From positions 1 to 51,550 of the forward strand of contig JAFXUD010000061.1 in the NCBI GenBank assembly GCA_017535315.1: 51,550 nucleotides of DNA, given 5' to 3'. This document shows, one piece after another, positions 16,812 to 24,720 of this stretch. Every line of letters begins with the position of its first letter. The first letter of the stretch is position 1. The notes under the pieces were generated by a model. The model was given only the letters and a program-made list of their open reading frames with translations. It ran no database searches and was not told where the DNA came from. A program made the translations under genes and the position numbers. Source of the stretch: Victivallales bacterium (GTDB lineage: Bacteria > Verrucomicrobiota > Lentisphaeria > Oligosphaerales > Oligosphaeraceae).

Positions 16812-17075
16812 GGACTTAGGACGTGGGACGCTGGACGCGGGACGTGGGACGCGGGACTTAGGACGCGGGACGCGGGACGCGGGACGTGGGACGCGGGACG
16901 TGGGACGTGGGACGTGGGACGTGGGACGTGGGACGTGGGACGCGGGACGTGGGACGTGGGACGTGGGACGCGGGACGTGGGACGTGGGACGTGGGACGCG
17001 GGACGTGGGACGTGGGACTTAGGACGTGGGACGTGGGACGTGGGACGGAATGTCCTAAGTCCAGCGTCCTAAGTC
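16812..17075. repeat. Tandem array of 33 heptamers with a short inverted arm
   Basis: Thirty-three consecutive 7-bp units (16812-17042), mostly GGACGTG or GGACGCG with occasional GGACTTA or GGACGCT, without one break in phase. Positions 17053-17075 contain three units in reverse complement (TCCTAAG, TCCAGCG, TCCTAAG). The array begins right after the DUF1667 stop codon. It has no stop codons on the plus strand and makes long false reading frames of seven-residue repeats. Not a CRISPR: no spacers. Confidence 0.92.
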
Positions 17076-17079
17076 TCCG

Positions 17080-17433
17080 CTATCGGCAGGATTCAGTGGC
17101 GACAACGTGGATGCCAGAGCCGTCAATGTCTTCAAGAATGGTGTCACCGCAGTGGACAGGGGGTGTCACGGTCATTTTATAGAGACGGTTGAGCAATGGG
17201 GCGATGGCGGCCTTCGGGAAGGGGGCGCTGGTTTTCACGGGAAGCCAGGGCAATTGTTCACTGGTGGTGTGGACGACGGCGGTGACGACGCGCCGTGGAT
17301 TCGTCATCTCCTGCTTGGCATAGGATTCGCCACGTGGACAGGAGTTGCCGCGGACAGTGATGGTCTCGCCTTCCATTTCGATTTCGAGACGGCAGCCGCG
17401 CGGGCAGCCGATGCATATAAGGGATTTTTTCAT
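17080..17433 (-). CDS. DUF1667 protein (Cys-rich redox partner)
   Basis: A 117-residue protein that starts with CIGCPRGC (Cys7, Cys10, Cys14) and a fourth Cys at 32 (NSCPRG), a pattern suited to an iron-sulfur or zinc site. The DUF1667 family is usually encoded beside a GlpA-like dehydrogenase and an FAD/NAD(P) oxidoreductase, as here, and is thought to pass electrons between them; no direct biochemical role is established. GAGGAGG precedes the ATG. It is last in the three-gene operon (13-bp gap upstream). Confidence 0.87.
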   Translation of the reverse strand: MKKSLICIGCPRGCRLEIEMEGETITVRGNSCPRGESYAKQEMTNPRRVVTAVVHTTSEQLPWLPVKTSAPFPKAAIAPLLNRLYKMTVTPPVHCGDTILEDIDGSGIHVVATESCR

Positions 17434-17446
17434 GGCAATAACCTCC

Positions 17447-18703
17447 TCAGCGTGTGGCAGTGTCCTGCAGGTGGAAGGTAATGGGGGCGTGCCCCAGCAA
17501 CTCGCCTGGCAGGGTGACGGAAATCATCTCGGCGGGACGTACAAACCGCAGTTTTTTCTCCCAGATGGTCTTGCCTTCGCTTTCCGCACGCAGAAGAGCC
17601 TCGTCCGCTATAATGAGCGGACGGAAGGAGAAGTTGGTTGTGGCACCTGGCGTATGAAAGGCGGGCACGACATACTTCAGATTGGAGCCGACTTCATTGC
17701 CCACCTTTTCTGCAGACGGTGCACCGTCCAGGCGCGCCAGGACACAGTGCGCCATACGCGTTGCCTCCTCGGAGACGAAATCAACGAGGTCATGGACATG
17801 GAGGACATTTCCAGCCGAGAAGATGCCCGAAACGCTGGTTTCGTAGTTGGCATCGACGAGCGGGCCGCCCGTGTCACGGTCCAGGAGGACACCTGCTTGT
17901 TGCGCCAGTTCCGTTTCGGGAATCAGGCCGACTGAGTAGAGGAGGGTGTCGCACTCAAGCGTGAACGAGCGGGACATGTCGGGTTCGCCATGGTTGAGCG
18001 GTGCGACCTCGACGCCTTCGACGCGGTCGCGTCCGATGATGCGCGTGACGGAGTGCTCCAGCCAGAGCGGGATGCCGAAATCCTCCAGGCACTGCGCGAT
18101 GTTTCGCGCCAGGCCTGACGGATGCGGCATGATTTCCACGACACCCTTGACCTCCATGCCGCTCCACTTGAGGCGGCGCGCCATGATGAGGCCGATGTCG
18201 CCAGAGCCGACGATGACGGCGGTCTTGCCTGGCAGACAGCCTTCGAGATTGAGCAGCTTCTGTGCGGAGCCTGCGGTGAAGACGCCAGCGGGGCGTGTGC
18301 CAGGTGTGGCGATGTTGCCTCGGTTGCGTTCGCGGCAGCCCATCGCAAGGACGATGGCGTCAGCGTGGACCTTGCGAACGCCGTCCGCTGCGGAGAGAAG
18401 CACCAGCGTGAATTCGCCCATCATGTCGATTTGGATGTCGGTAACGGTGCAGCCGAGGGCGAAGGAGGCACCTGCTTTTTGTGCGGCGATGGTGGCACGT
18501 TCCGCGTATTCGGGACCAGTCAGTTCCTCATGGTAGTATTTCAGGCCGAAGCCGCTATGGATGCACTGGCGCAGGATGCCGCCAGGAAAATCCTCGCGGT
18601 CGATGACCAGGGCCTTGCGTCCTGCAGCGGCGATGACGGTTGCGGCGGCAAGTCCCGCTGCGCCTGCGCCGATGACGGCGACATCAACTTTTTCCTCTTT
18701 CAT
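17447..18703 (-). CDS. FAD/NAD(P)-dependent oxidoreductase (operon partner of GlpA-like)
   Basis: A 418-residue pyridine-nucleotide-disulfide-type flavoprotein. VAVIGAGAAGLAAAT (8-22) binds FAD, and a second Rossmann motif VIVGSGDIGLIMARR (about 163-177) should bind NAD(P). Its start overlaps the end of the GlpA-like gene by 4 bp (ATGA), and DUF1667 follows after 13 bp, so the three are translated together. Known from the gene set: these trios are annotated as anaerobic glycerol-3-phosphate or 2-hydroxyacid oxidation systems. The substrate here is inferred only. Confidence 0.86.
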   Translation of the reverse strand: MKEEKVDVAVIGAGAAGLAAATVIAAAGRKALVIDREDFPGGILRQCIHSGFGLKYYHEELTGPEYAERATIAAQKAGASFALGCTVTDIQIDMMGEFTLVLLSAADGVRKVHADAIVLAMGCRERNRGNIATPGTRPAGVFTAGSAQKLLNLEGCLPGKTAVIVGSGDIGLIMARRLKWSGMEVKGVVEIMPHPSGLARNIAQCLEDFGIPLWLEHSVTRIIGRDRVEGVEVAPLNHGEPDMSRSFTLECDTLLYSVGLIPETELAQQAGVLLDRDTGGPLVDANYETSVSGIFSAGNVLHVHDLVDFVSEEATRMAHCVLARLDGAPSAEKVGNEVGSNLKYVVPAFHTPGATTNFSFRPLIIADEALLRAESEGKTIWEKKLRFVRPAEMISVTLPGELLGHAPITFHLQDTATR

Positions 18704-20148
18704 AGACGCACCTCCAAATCACCTAGTGTTCCGTAAAGAATGCGGCTGCTCCCACCGCGTTTCGTCAGCTCCTGCATGGGGATTCCACTTTCGCGGCTGA
18801 TGATTTTCAGGATTTTCGCAGAGCAGAAGCCACCTTGGCAGCGGCCCATGCCTGCGCGGGTGTAGAACTTGACACCATCGACGGTAGTATGGCCCTTGCG
18901 GACAGCCTCCACGATTTCCGCTTCAGAGATTTTCTCGCAGCGGCAGATGATGTGGGTCCAGGCAGGGTCTTCATCGTGGAGCTTGTCAAGGTTTTCGATG
19001 GTTTCATGCCGTGCCTCGTGGCGTGGCGATAATTCGTATTCAATGTGGAGCTTCTCCATCAGGCGAAGGCCCTCGCCCTTAAGCAAGTCCTTGACGTATT
19101 CGCCGATGGCGGGGGAGGCGGTGAGCCCAGGGGACTGGATGCCCGCTACTTGGATGAAGGCGGGGGCTTTCTGCGAGGGGGCGATGTAGAAATCTTCCGT
19201 GTCCAGTACGGGGCGGAGACCCGCGAAAGAGGTGATGAGGTCGCGGTGGCTGATGCCGTTGACCATGCTGCGCACCTGGTCGAGGATACGCCGCAGGTGC
19301 GCGGAGGTGGTCTCCGTGTCGAGCTTGTCGTCAACAGGGTCTGCGGTGGGGCCGATCATCGTGGTGCCCTCGGAGGTTGGGATGACGAGCACGCCCTTGG
19401 AGTGCTTTGTTGGCACGGGGAAGATCACGTGGGATGGGCAGCCCTTGCTGGAACGGTCCAGCAGGTACTCTTCGCCCTTGCGCGGATGGATGCGGAACTC
19501 CTCACCGCCGCAGGAGCGGGAGACTTCGTCGGCAAAGAGGCCTGCGGCATTGACCACATATCGCGCTTCCACGATGCCGCCGTCGGCAGCAGTGAGCCTC
19601 CAGTGGTCGCCAAGGTATTCACCCTTCGTGAGGTGCCAGTTGCAGAGCAGCTCGGTGCCGTTGCGCACGGCGAACTCGACCAGTGAGAAGACGTAGCGGT
19701 AGGGTTCGACGGTGCCGCCACCTGGGCAGTAGAAGCCGCCGACCACCTCGGAGTTGAGCTTGGGCTCCAGGGCCAGCATCCGCTCGTGGCTGCACATTTC
19801 CAGGTTCGTGACTCCGTTGGCGATTCCTTGGTTATAGAGCTTGCGCACCTGGGACATCTCCTCTTCGCTGAACGCCGCAACCAAAATGCCACATCGCTTG
19901 AAGGGGAAGCCCAGCTCGTGGTGCAACTTCTCGAACATCAGGTTGCCGCGTATCTCCAGGCGTGCCTTCAGGCTGCTGACAGGGTGGTGGAAGCCTCCGT
20001 GCACGATGCCAGAGTTGGCTTTGGAGACACCGAAGCCGACATCCGCCGCCTTCTCCAGCAGGATGGTCTTCAGCTCGTAGCGGGACAGCTGCCAGGCCGT
20101 TGCCGCGCCTGACACACCCGCACCAATGATGGCTACATCGTAAATCAT
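18700..20148 (-). CDS. GlpA/LhgO-like FAD-dependent dehydrogenase with BFD-type [2Fe-2S] domain
   Basis: A 482-residue flavoprotein. AIIGAGVSGAATAWQLSR at the N-terminus binds FAD; the body resembles D-amino-acid oxidase/glycerol-3-phosphate dehydrogenases (KANSGIVHGGFH). The C-terminal 80 residues carry CRC and, about 30 residues later, GRCQGGFC, the four-Cys pattern of bacterioferritin-associated-ferredoxin-like [2Fe-2S] domains. It heads the operon with the second flavoprotein and DUF1667. A promoter with direct-repeat operator candidates lies upstream (20188-20236). Glycerol-3-phosphate is the likeliest substrate by family, but L-2-hydroxyglutarate-type acids are possible. Confidence 0.86.
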   Translation of the reverse strand: MIYDVAIIGAGVSGAATAWQLSRYELKTILLEKAADVGFGVSKANSGIVHGGFHHPVSSLKARLEIRGNLMFEKLHHELGFPFKRCGILVAAFSEEEMSQVRKLYNQGIANGVTNLEMCSHERMLALEPKLNSEVVGGFYCPGGGTVEPYRYVFSLVEFAVRNGTELLCNWHLTKGEYLGDHWRLTAADGGIVEARYVVNAAGLFADEVSRSCGGEEFRIHPRKGEEYLLDRSSKGCPSHVIFPVPTKHSKGVLVIPTSEGTTMIGPTADPVDDKLDTETTSAHLRRILDQVRSMVNGISHRDLITSFAGLRPVLDTEDFYIAPSQKAPAFIQVAGIQSPGLTASPAIGEYVKDLLKGEGLRLMEKLHIEYELSPRHEARHETIENLDKLHDEDPAWTHIICRCEKISEAEIVEAVRKGHTTVDGVKFYTRAGMGRCQGGFCSAKILKIISRESGIPMQELTKRGGSSRILYGTLGDLEVRL

Positions 20149-20187
20149 TGTTGCCGATTCCTAATGGGTTATGATGGAATACATGGA

Positions 20188-20236
20188 TTGTTTACTTTTT
20201 TGTTTACTAATATAAAACAAACAAATTACTTTGCAA
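20188..20236 (-). promoter_or_regulatory. Promoter and direct-repeat operator candidate for the GlpA-like operon
   Basis: On the minus strand TTGCAA (20231-20236), 16-nt spacer, TATATT (20209-20214). Just downstream, on the plus strand, TTGTTTACT occurs twice, 12 bp apart (20188-20196 and 20200-20208), where a repressor would cover the transcription start. The XRE-cupin protein is a candidate binder. Confidence 0.45.
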
Positions 20237-20285
20237 GTGGGAAAATGAATAATGAAAGGAAAAAAGCGGGTGGTGGGTTTTATTT

Positions 20286-20313
20286 TTGAAGTTTTAGGGG
20301 TATTTTATATAAG
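20286..20313 (+). promoter_or_regulatory. Candidate promoter of the U32-like gene
   Basis: TTGAAG (20286-20291), 16-nt spacer, TATAAG (20308-20313). The G/C palindrome copy B would lie in the leader of the transcript. Confidence 0.4.
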
Positions 20314-20318
20314 GAATA

Positions 20319-20352
20319 CGAACGACGGGGGGCTGCCGCCCCCCGACCCCCT
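20319..20352. repeat. G/C palindromic repeat, copy B
   Basis: CGAACGACGGGGGGC, loop TGCC, GCCCCCC then GACCCCCT. Perfect 7-bp stem 20327-20333 / 20338-20344. It ends 8 bp before the start codon of the U32-like gene, so it could fold over the ribosome-binding region, where no Shine-Dalgarno is visible. Confidence 0.7.
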
Positions 20353-20359
20353 ATAAAGA

Positions 20360-21391
20360 ATGAAAGAACAGCAACCATCAAAGAACTTATCAGTCGGCTA
20401 TTTTTACAACGAGCCGTTTCAGGCAAGTTGTGAGCCGTGGCTTTCCCGCATACGGGAGGTGTTCTTTGCGTGGCCAGGGGTGTTGTCGTGTCGTCCTGCA
20501 CCCGAGTTTACGGAAGAGGTACGCCAGCGGCTGTTTGACGATTTGCGGTGGTGCCGCAGCAAGGGAATTCTGCTGGATACGCTTTTCAACTGCAACTGCT
20601 ATGGTGATTTGGCGATAAGCCCCGATTTGGCGGATATTGTCACCAATGTGCTTGAAGAGATGGGGCGCGAGGAGGTTTTCCCAGAAATCGTGACGACGAC
20701 CTCGCCCTTCATCGCGACAGTGATACGGCAGCACTTCCCTGACATCCGCATCCGCGCATCTGTGAACCTACGGGTTCACGGCACCATCGGTTTCGAGGCG
20801 GTGACGGAGCTTTTCGACGAGTTTTACGTGAGTCGCGAGCACCAGCGCGAATGGCCGTATATACGGCATGTCGCGGCATGGGCGAAGCAGCACGGCAAGC
20901 TGCTGGGAATGCAGGTGAACAGCGGCTGCTTGCGCGAATGTCCCTTTCAGACCTTCCACGACAACCTTCATGGTCACAACCGAATACGACAGTCCGAGGT
21001 TGGAAAGCAATTCGACTTTTCCGTGTTCCGCTGCCAGACGCATTACGGGCGGGATAAGCAATATGAGGACATTCTGCGTGCCACATGGGTACGCCCCGAG
21101 GATGTTCCCTTGTGGGAACCCTATATTTCCGTGTTCAAGATTGCCACGCGGCGCATAGCCAATCCAGGCAGGATTCTGGCTGCGTATGCTTCCTATAATT
21201 ATGACGGCAACCTGCTGGAACTGCTGGATCCCATCCACGCCAACTGCTTCGCCCCCTATATTATCGACAACAAGAGCTTCCCACAGGACTGGGCCACCAG
21301 CGGCATCGGGGCTGCCTGCGCGGAAAACTGCACCCACTGCGGGCGATGCACCGAAGTGTTCAGGCTGGTGCATAAGAAAACGCAGGGGTAG
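20360..21391 (+). CDS. U32-peptidase-like protein with Cys clusters
   Basis: A 343-residue protein that I assign tentatively to the U32 (collagenase-like/UbiU-UbiV) superfamily. It has a TIM-barrel-like run of strands (LLDTLFNCNCYGD, IRIRASVNLRVHG, FDEFYVSREH, LLGMQVNSGCLRECPFQ) and the NSGCLRECPF cysteines. The C-terminus adds CAENCTHCGRC, four closely spaced cysteines that could hold a [4Fe-4S] cluster. U32 proteins with such clusters act in RNA or quinone hydroxylation rather than proteolysis; no substrate can be given. The gene stands alone, bracketed by G/C palindromes on both sides. No clear Shine-Dalgarno. Confidence 0.55.
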   Translation: MKEQQPSKNLSVGYFYNEPFQASCEPWLSRIREVFFAWPGVLSCRPAPEFTEEVRQRLFDDLRWCRSKGILLDTLFNCNCYGDLAISPDLADIVTNVLEEMGREEVFPEIVTTTSPFIATVIRQHFPDIRIRASVNLRVHGTIGFEAVTELFDEFYVSREHQREWPYIRHVAAWAKQHGKLLGMQVNSGCLRECPFQTFHDNLHGHNRIRQSEVGKQFDFSVFRCQTHYGRDKQYEDILRATWVRPEDVPLWEPYISVFKIATRRIANPGRILAAYASYNYDGNLLELLDPIHANCFAPYIIDNKSFPQDWATSGIGAACAENCTHCGRCTEVFRLVHKKTQG

Positions 21392-21400
21392 ATCATCAGG

Positions 21401-21517
21401 GCGCCAAAGGACGGGGGGAAGCCCCCCGCGCCCCCCTGGGCGCCAAAGGACGGGGGGAAGCCCCCCGCGCCCCCTGGACGCCAACGGACGGGGGGTAGCC
21501 CCCGAACCCCCTCCCCC
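21401..21517. repeat. Three tandem G/C palindromic units (copy C)
   Basis: Three units of about 38 bp (starting near 21401, 21440 and 21478), each with a GGGGGG...CCCCCC hairpin and a trailing C-run. Units 1 and 2 differ by about one base; unit 3 resembles copies A and B more. They fill the space between the convergent U32-like gene and the ABC ATPase gene, whose TAG stop touches the array. Confidence 0.85.
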
Positions 21518-22261
21518 CTAGACAATGATGGGCTTGCCCGTAGTGGGGTGGGGCGTGAAGGTGAAGGTGGTGTCGTAGAGTGCGGCGAGGGTTTCCTGCG
21601 TCATGATTTTGGCTGGGGGCAGGTTGTAGAGCAGGTGCCCCTGTTTAAGCGCGAGGATGGTATCGGCGCAGGCGGTGGCGGCATTGATGTTGTGGGAGAC
21701 GGCGATAATCGTGAGGCCGTCCTGTTTGAGCTGCGCGAGTAGCGTGCGGATTTCGCTTTGATATTTCGGGTCGAGGAAGGCGGTTGGTTCGTCCAGAAGA
21801 AGGATGGGGGCGTTCTGCGCCAGGGCGGCTGCGATGAAGAGCTTTTGGGTTTCGCCACCAGAGAGGGTGTCGATGCGACGTTCTTTCAGGTGCGAAAGTC
21901 CCGTGCGTTCCAGGGCAGCTGTGATGGCAGTGCTGTTTTCCTTGTCCCAAGCATATTGGCTCATTGCCATGAAGTCGGTGATGGTAAAGGGTGGCAGGGT
22001 GGTAGTCTGTTGCGGGACGTAGGCGATGGCACGTGCAAGCTCGCGGTGACTGTATGCGCGGATGGAACGCCCTTGGAGGGTCATATCCCCTGTCCAGTGG
22101 CTATGGAGCATGGCAAGGCATTTGAGCAAGGTGGATTTCCCTGCACCATTCGGGCCGATGATGGCCGTGAAGCTGTTTTGCGGGATTGCAAAGGAGACGT
22201 CGTGCAGGATGGCAGCGTCGTCCAGTTTCAGGGAGAGGTTATGTACGTCGATGGCGTTCAC
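21518..22261 (-). CDS. ABC transporter ATPase, FecE/BtuD-like (orphan)
   Basis: A 247-residue ATPase. Walker A GPNGAGKST (about 37-45), Q-loop VPQQT, signature LSGGETQK, Walker B ILLLDEPTAFLD and switch SHN are present. Sequence style (CLAMLHSHWTG, RIDTLSGGETQKLFIAAALAQ) is nearest to iron-chelate/cobalamin importers. There is no FecCD permease or binding protein here. Instead the gene overlaps by 4 bp the end of an AEC-type permease gene, so it is translationally coupled to it. Either the ATPase partners a permease elsewhere, or the pair is a remnant of a larger operon. Confidence 0.85.
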   Translation of the reverse strand: MNAIDVHNLSLKLDDAAILHDVSFAIPQNSFTAIIGPNGAGKSTLLKCLAMLHSHWTGDMTLQGRSIRAYSHRELARAIAYVPQQTTTLPPFTITDFMAMSQYAWDKENSTAITAALERTGLSHLKERRIDTLSGGETQKLFIAAALAQNAPILLLDEPTAFLDPKYQSEIRTLLAQLKQDGLTIIAVSHNINAATACADTILALKQGHLLYNLPPAKIMTQETLAALYDTTFTFTPHPTTGKPIIV

Positions 22262-23220
22262 AATAGTGTTAGTATTGCCATCCAGAACGGGATGGTTAGG
22301 ATACCTACCAGGTGGGTCAGGAGGACGGATGCGGCGGCTGTTTCCGTGTCGGCTGAGAAGAAGTCGCTCAGGGTGACGCTGGCGATGGAGGAGGGCATGA
22401 CGGCGATGATGGCGAGGATGCTCCGTGCTTCTGCATCAAAGGGAAGGAGGTAGATGGCCGCCAGGCAAAGCGCGGGCACGACGAGCAGACGCATGGGAAC
22501 TAGGAAGAACTGGAGGCCACGGAATAGGGTCTTGCAGTCGAGCTCCATCATACGGCTGCCCGCGACAATCATCGCGATGGCGACGGTGCCAGCTCCAAAG
22601 AGCTGCGTGGTCCCCATGAGGGTGGAGCCAAGTTCCGAGAAGATGCTGCCAGGCGAGGGTGTCCAGGGAAGGTATTCGCGGAGGGCTAGCACCACGATGG
22701 AGAGTAAGACGGCTATCATCGGCATGTTCAAAAGATTCTTCAACTGCTTGAGGCTGAAGCCGCCAGAGATGGCGACGACGCCAAAGGTCCATACGGCGAT
22801 TTCAGAGCCGATGGTGGAAAGAGAGAGCAGCCCGACGCCTGCGTCGCCGTAAGCCTGCATAATGAGAGGCAACGGCAGAAAGACGTAGTTGTTGACGGTA
22901 CACAGAAAGTGAAACATGCGTCTTTCGCCTGGCGTGTTCTTCTTCAGGAAAAGCAGGGCGATGGTGCCTGCCAAAAAGCCAAGGCCCATAATGAGGATGG
23001 TGCCTGCAGGGAGCGTCCAGCGGGCGACGATGCCCGTCAGGGTGAAATTGCCGACCAGGGAGGCGAAGACCGCTGCGGGATAGATGAAGTTGGTGGAGAG
23101 GAAGGAGAGGCAGCGGGTGGAATCGGAGTTGAGCACCCCACGCTTGCGCGCCAAAGCCCCTGCGCAAATCATCAGGCAGAGCGCCAGTACGCGAATGAGG
23201 ATGAGGAGGAAGGAGTGCAT
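22258..23220 (-). CDS. AEC-family permease (auxin efflux carrier type)
   Basis: A 320-residue membrane protein with about ten transmembrane helices in two halves. ALARKRGVLNSDSTRCLSFL and the NFIYPAAVFASLV segment near the N-terminus, and CTVNNYVFLPLPLIMQAYG in the middle (the conserved N-x-x-x-x-P crossover region), are typical of AEC/malonate-efflux-like carriers. These carriers normally work without an ATPase. The coding end overlaps the following ABC ATPase gene by 4 bp. Substrate unknown; family members export carboxylates or similar anions. Confidence 0.82.
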   Translation of the reverse strand: MHSFLLILIRVLALCLMICAGALARKRGVLNSDSTRCLSFLSTNFIYPAAVFASLVGNFTLTGIVARWTLPAGTILIMGLGFLAGTIALLFLKKNTPGERRMFHFLCTVNNYVFLPLPLIMQAYGDAGVGLLSLSTIGSEIAVWTFGVVAISGGFSLKQLKNLLNMPMIAVLLSIVVLALREYLPWTPSPGSIFSELGSTLMGTTQLFGAGTVAIAMIVAGSRMMELDCKTLFRGLQFFLVPMRLLVVPALCLAAIYLLPFDAEARSILAIIAVMPSSIASVTLSDFFSADTETAAASVLLTHLVGILTIPFWMAILTLL

Positions 23221-23242
23221 TGTTGGGGGGCAGGTGGCTGAA

Positions 23243-23308
23243 GCGATAAAAGCGATGGAAGGGATAAAAGCGATTCGCTTATATCCCTTCCATCGCTTTT
23301 ATCCCTTT
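23243..23308. repeat. Hairpin built of 9-bp tandem units (copy 3)
   Basis: Tandem units GCGATAAAA, GCGATGGAA and GGGATAAAA (23247-23273) face their complement TTATATCCC, TTCCATCGC and TTTTATCCC (23280-23306). It lies directly after the uxaC stop codon and before the AEC gene (both minus strand). The unit sequence differs from copies 1, 2 and 4, but the 9-bp period and the inverted layout are the same. A fragment recurs at 43575-43598. Confidence 0.75.
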
Positions 23309-23331
23309 TGGTGGTATGGAGCTATGGAGGC

Positions 23332-24702
23332 CTAGAACCCGAAGAGGGCCTTAGGCCTGTTGTAGGCGAGGTTGATGACGAGCTGTTCAGCCACGGAGTA
23401 GGGGATTTGACCGCGATCGACCATGGCGCCGATGGTGCGGGACATGGTGCGGCGGAACATCTCGTGGCGCGAGCTGTAGCTCATGATCTTGCGGGAGTCG
23501 GAGACCATGCCAGACATATTGGAGAGAACATCGACGGAGCCGACATACTCCAGCTGGCGCTGCATCCCGATGAAGGAGTCGTTGAGCCACCAGGCGAGGC
23601 CCAGGCAGGTGGTTGCGCCGAAAGCGCGGGTGAGCTGTGCGAGGGTTGCGTTGTGGTTCGGGTGCATATTGTAGAGGACGACCTTGAGTCTGCTGTCGAA
23701 GCGGTTGAGCAACGGGAGCAGGGGCTCGATGTAGGAGGTCTCGTGGTCGCCGATGTCGCCGCCTGTGTCGGGGCCGAGGGTCTTGTAGAGGACGTCGCGC
23801 ACGTCGCGGATGGCGCCGATGTGCATCTGGAAGACCCAGTTCTTCTGCGCGTCCAGCTCCGCCACTTCATTGAGGAAGTAGGACATATAGGCGATGGTGT
23901 CCTCCTTGGAGAGGGGCTTGCCTGCGAGGGCGCGCTTGAATATCTCGTCGGCCTTTTCGGCGGGCACCTGGTAGGACCACGGGATGTTCAGGCCGTGGTC
24001 GCTGGCCTTGCAGCCAACGGTCGCAAAGAAGTCGTGCGCCTTCTTGAGGGCGGCCATCATGTCGGCGATGCAGGTGATTTCCATGTCCCAGCGTTTGCCG
24101 AGGGCGGCGACGTAGGCGGGCCAGTCGGACTTGAAGATGTTCATCGCCTTATCGGGGCGGAAGGTGGGGCGGACGCGTCCCGCGAGCCTGGATGATGCGA
24201 GTGCCTTGTGGTACTCAAGGGTGTCCAGGGGGTCGTCGGTGGAGCACATCGCCTCGACGTTCATTGCAAGGATGAGGCTCTGCTGTGACATGGCGGGCGT
24301 GGCGAGCATCGCCTTGGTCTTGTCCCAGATGGCCTGCGCGTTGTCGGCGTTGATGAGCTCCTCGATGCCGAAGCGGCGCTTCAGGTCGAGGTGGATCCAC
24401 TCGTAGGTGGGATTGCCTGCGATTTCGGGGAAGGCTTTTGCGACGGCCATCCACTTGTCGTAGTTGCTGGTGGTCTTGCCAGTGAGCAGCTCCTCGGGGA
24501 CGTTGCATTTGCGGAAGCATTCCCAGACATAGTGGTCCGTGGCGGCTTCTGCCTCCCAGATGTCGGTGAAGTTGCGGTCCTCGCTAAGGGACTTGACGTC
24601 GCAGTGGTTGTGGGCGTCGATGATGGGCAGGTCCTTGATGGCTGCGTAGAGGTCCTCGGAGGAGGTGCTGTCCAGCAGGTAGTGTGCGTCTAAAAATGCC
24701 AT
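23332..24702 (-). CDS. uxaC: Glucuronate isomerase (UxaC family)
   Basis: A 456-residue metal-dependent TIM-barrel enzyme that isomerises glucuronate to fructuronate (or galacturonate to tagaturonate), the first step of hexuronate breakdown. IIDAHNHCD (27-35) gives the HxH metal site (His31, His33), FQMHIGAIRD is the central barrel motif, and GLAWWLND and RHEMFRR are family marks. Length matches the usual 460-470. GGAGGAG precedes the ATG. It is 18 bp from the Gfo/Idh gene upstream, so the two are one operon with the glycosidase-like gene. Confidence 0.9.
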   Translation of the reverse strand: MAFLDAHYLLDSTSSEDLYAAIKDLPIIDAHNHCDVKSLSEDRNFTDIWEAEAATDHYVWECFRKCNVPEELLTGKTTSNYDKWMAVAKAFPEIAGNPTYEWIHLDLKRRFGIEELINADNAQAIWDKTKAMLATPAMSQQSLILAMNVEAMCSTDDPLDTLEYHKALASSRLAGRVRPTFRPDKAMNIFKSDWPAYVAALGKRWDMEITCIADMMAALKKAHDFFATVGCKASDHGLNIPWSYQVPAEKADEIFKRALAGKPLSKEDTIAYMSYFLNEVAELDAQKNWVFQMHIGAIRDVRDVLYKTLGPDTGGDIGDHETSYIEPLLPLLNRFDSRLKVVLYNMHPNHNATLAQLTRAFGATTCLGLAWWLNDSFIGMQRQLEYVGSVDVLSNMSGMVSDSRKIMSYSSRHEMFRRTMSRTIGAMVDRGQIPYSVAEQLVINLAYNRPKALFGF

Positions 24703-24720
24703 TTGATTCTCCTCCGTTTA

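Noticed and set aside
16812-17042. CRISPR array
   Set aside because: Unit is 7 bp with no spacers and no cas genes nearby.
16609-17182. Long open frames with repeated RGTWDVG-type heptapeptides
   Set aside because: They are translations of the 7-bp array, open in several frames because the unit has no stop codon; no start signal or family.
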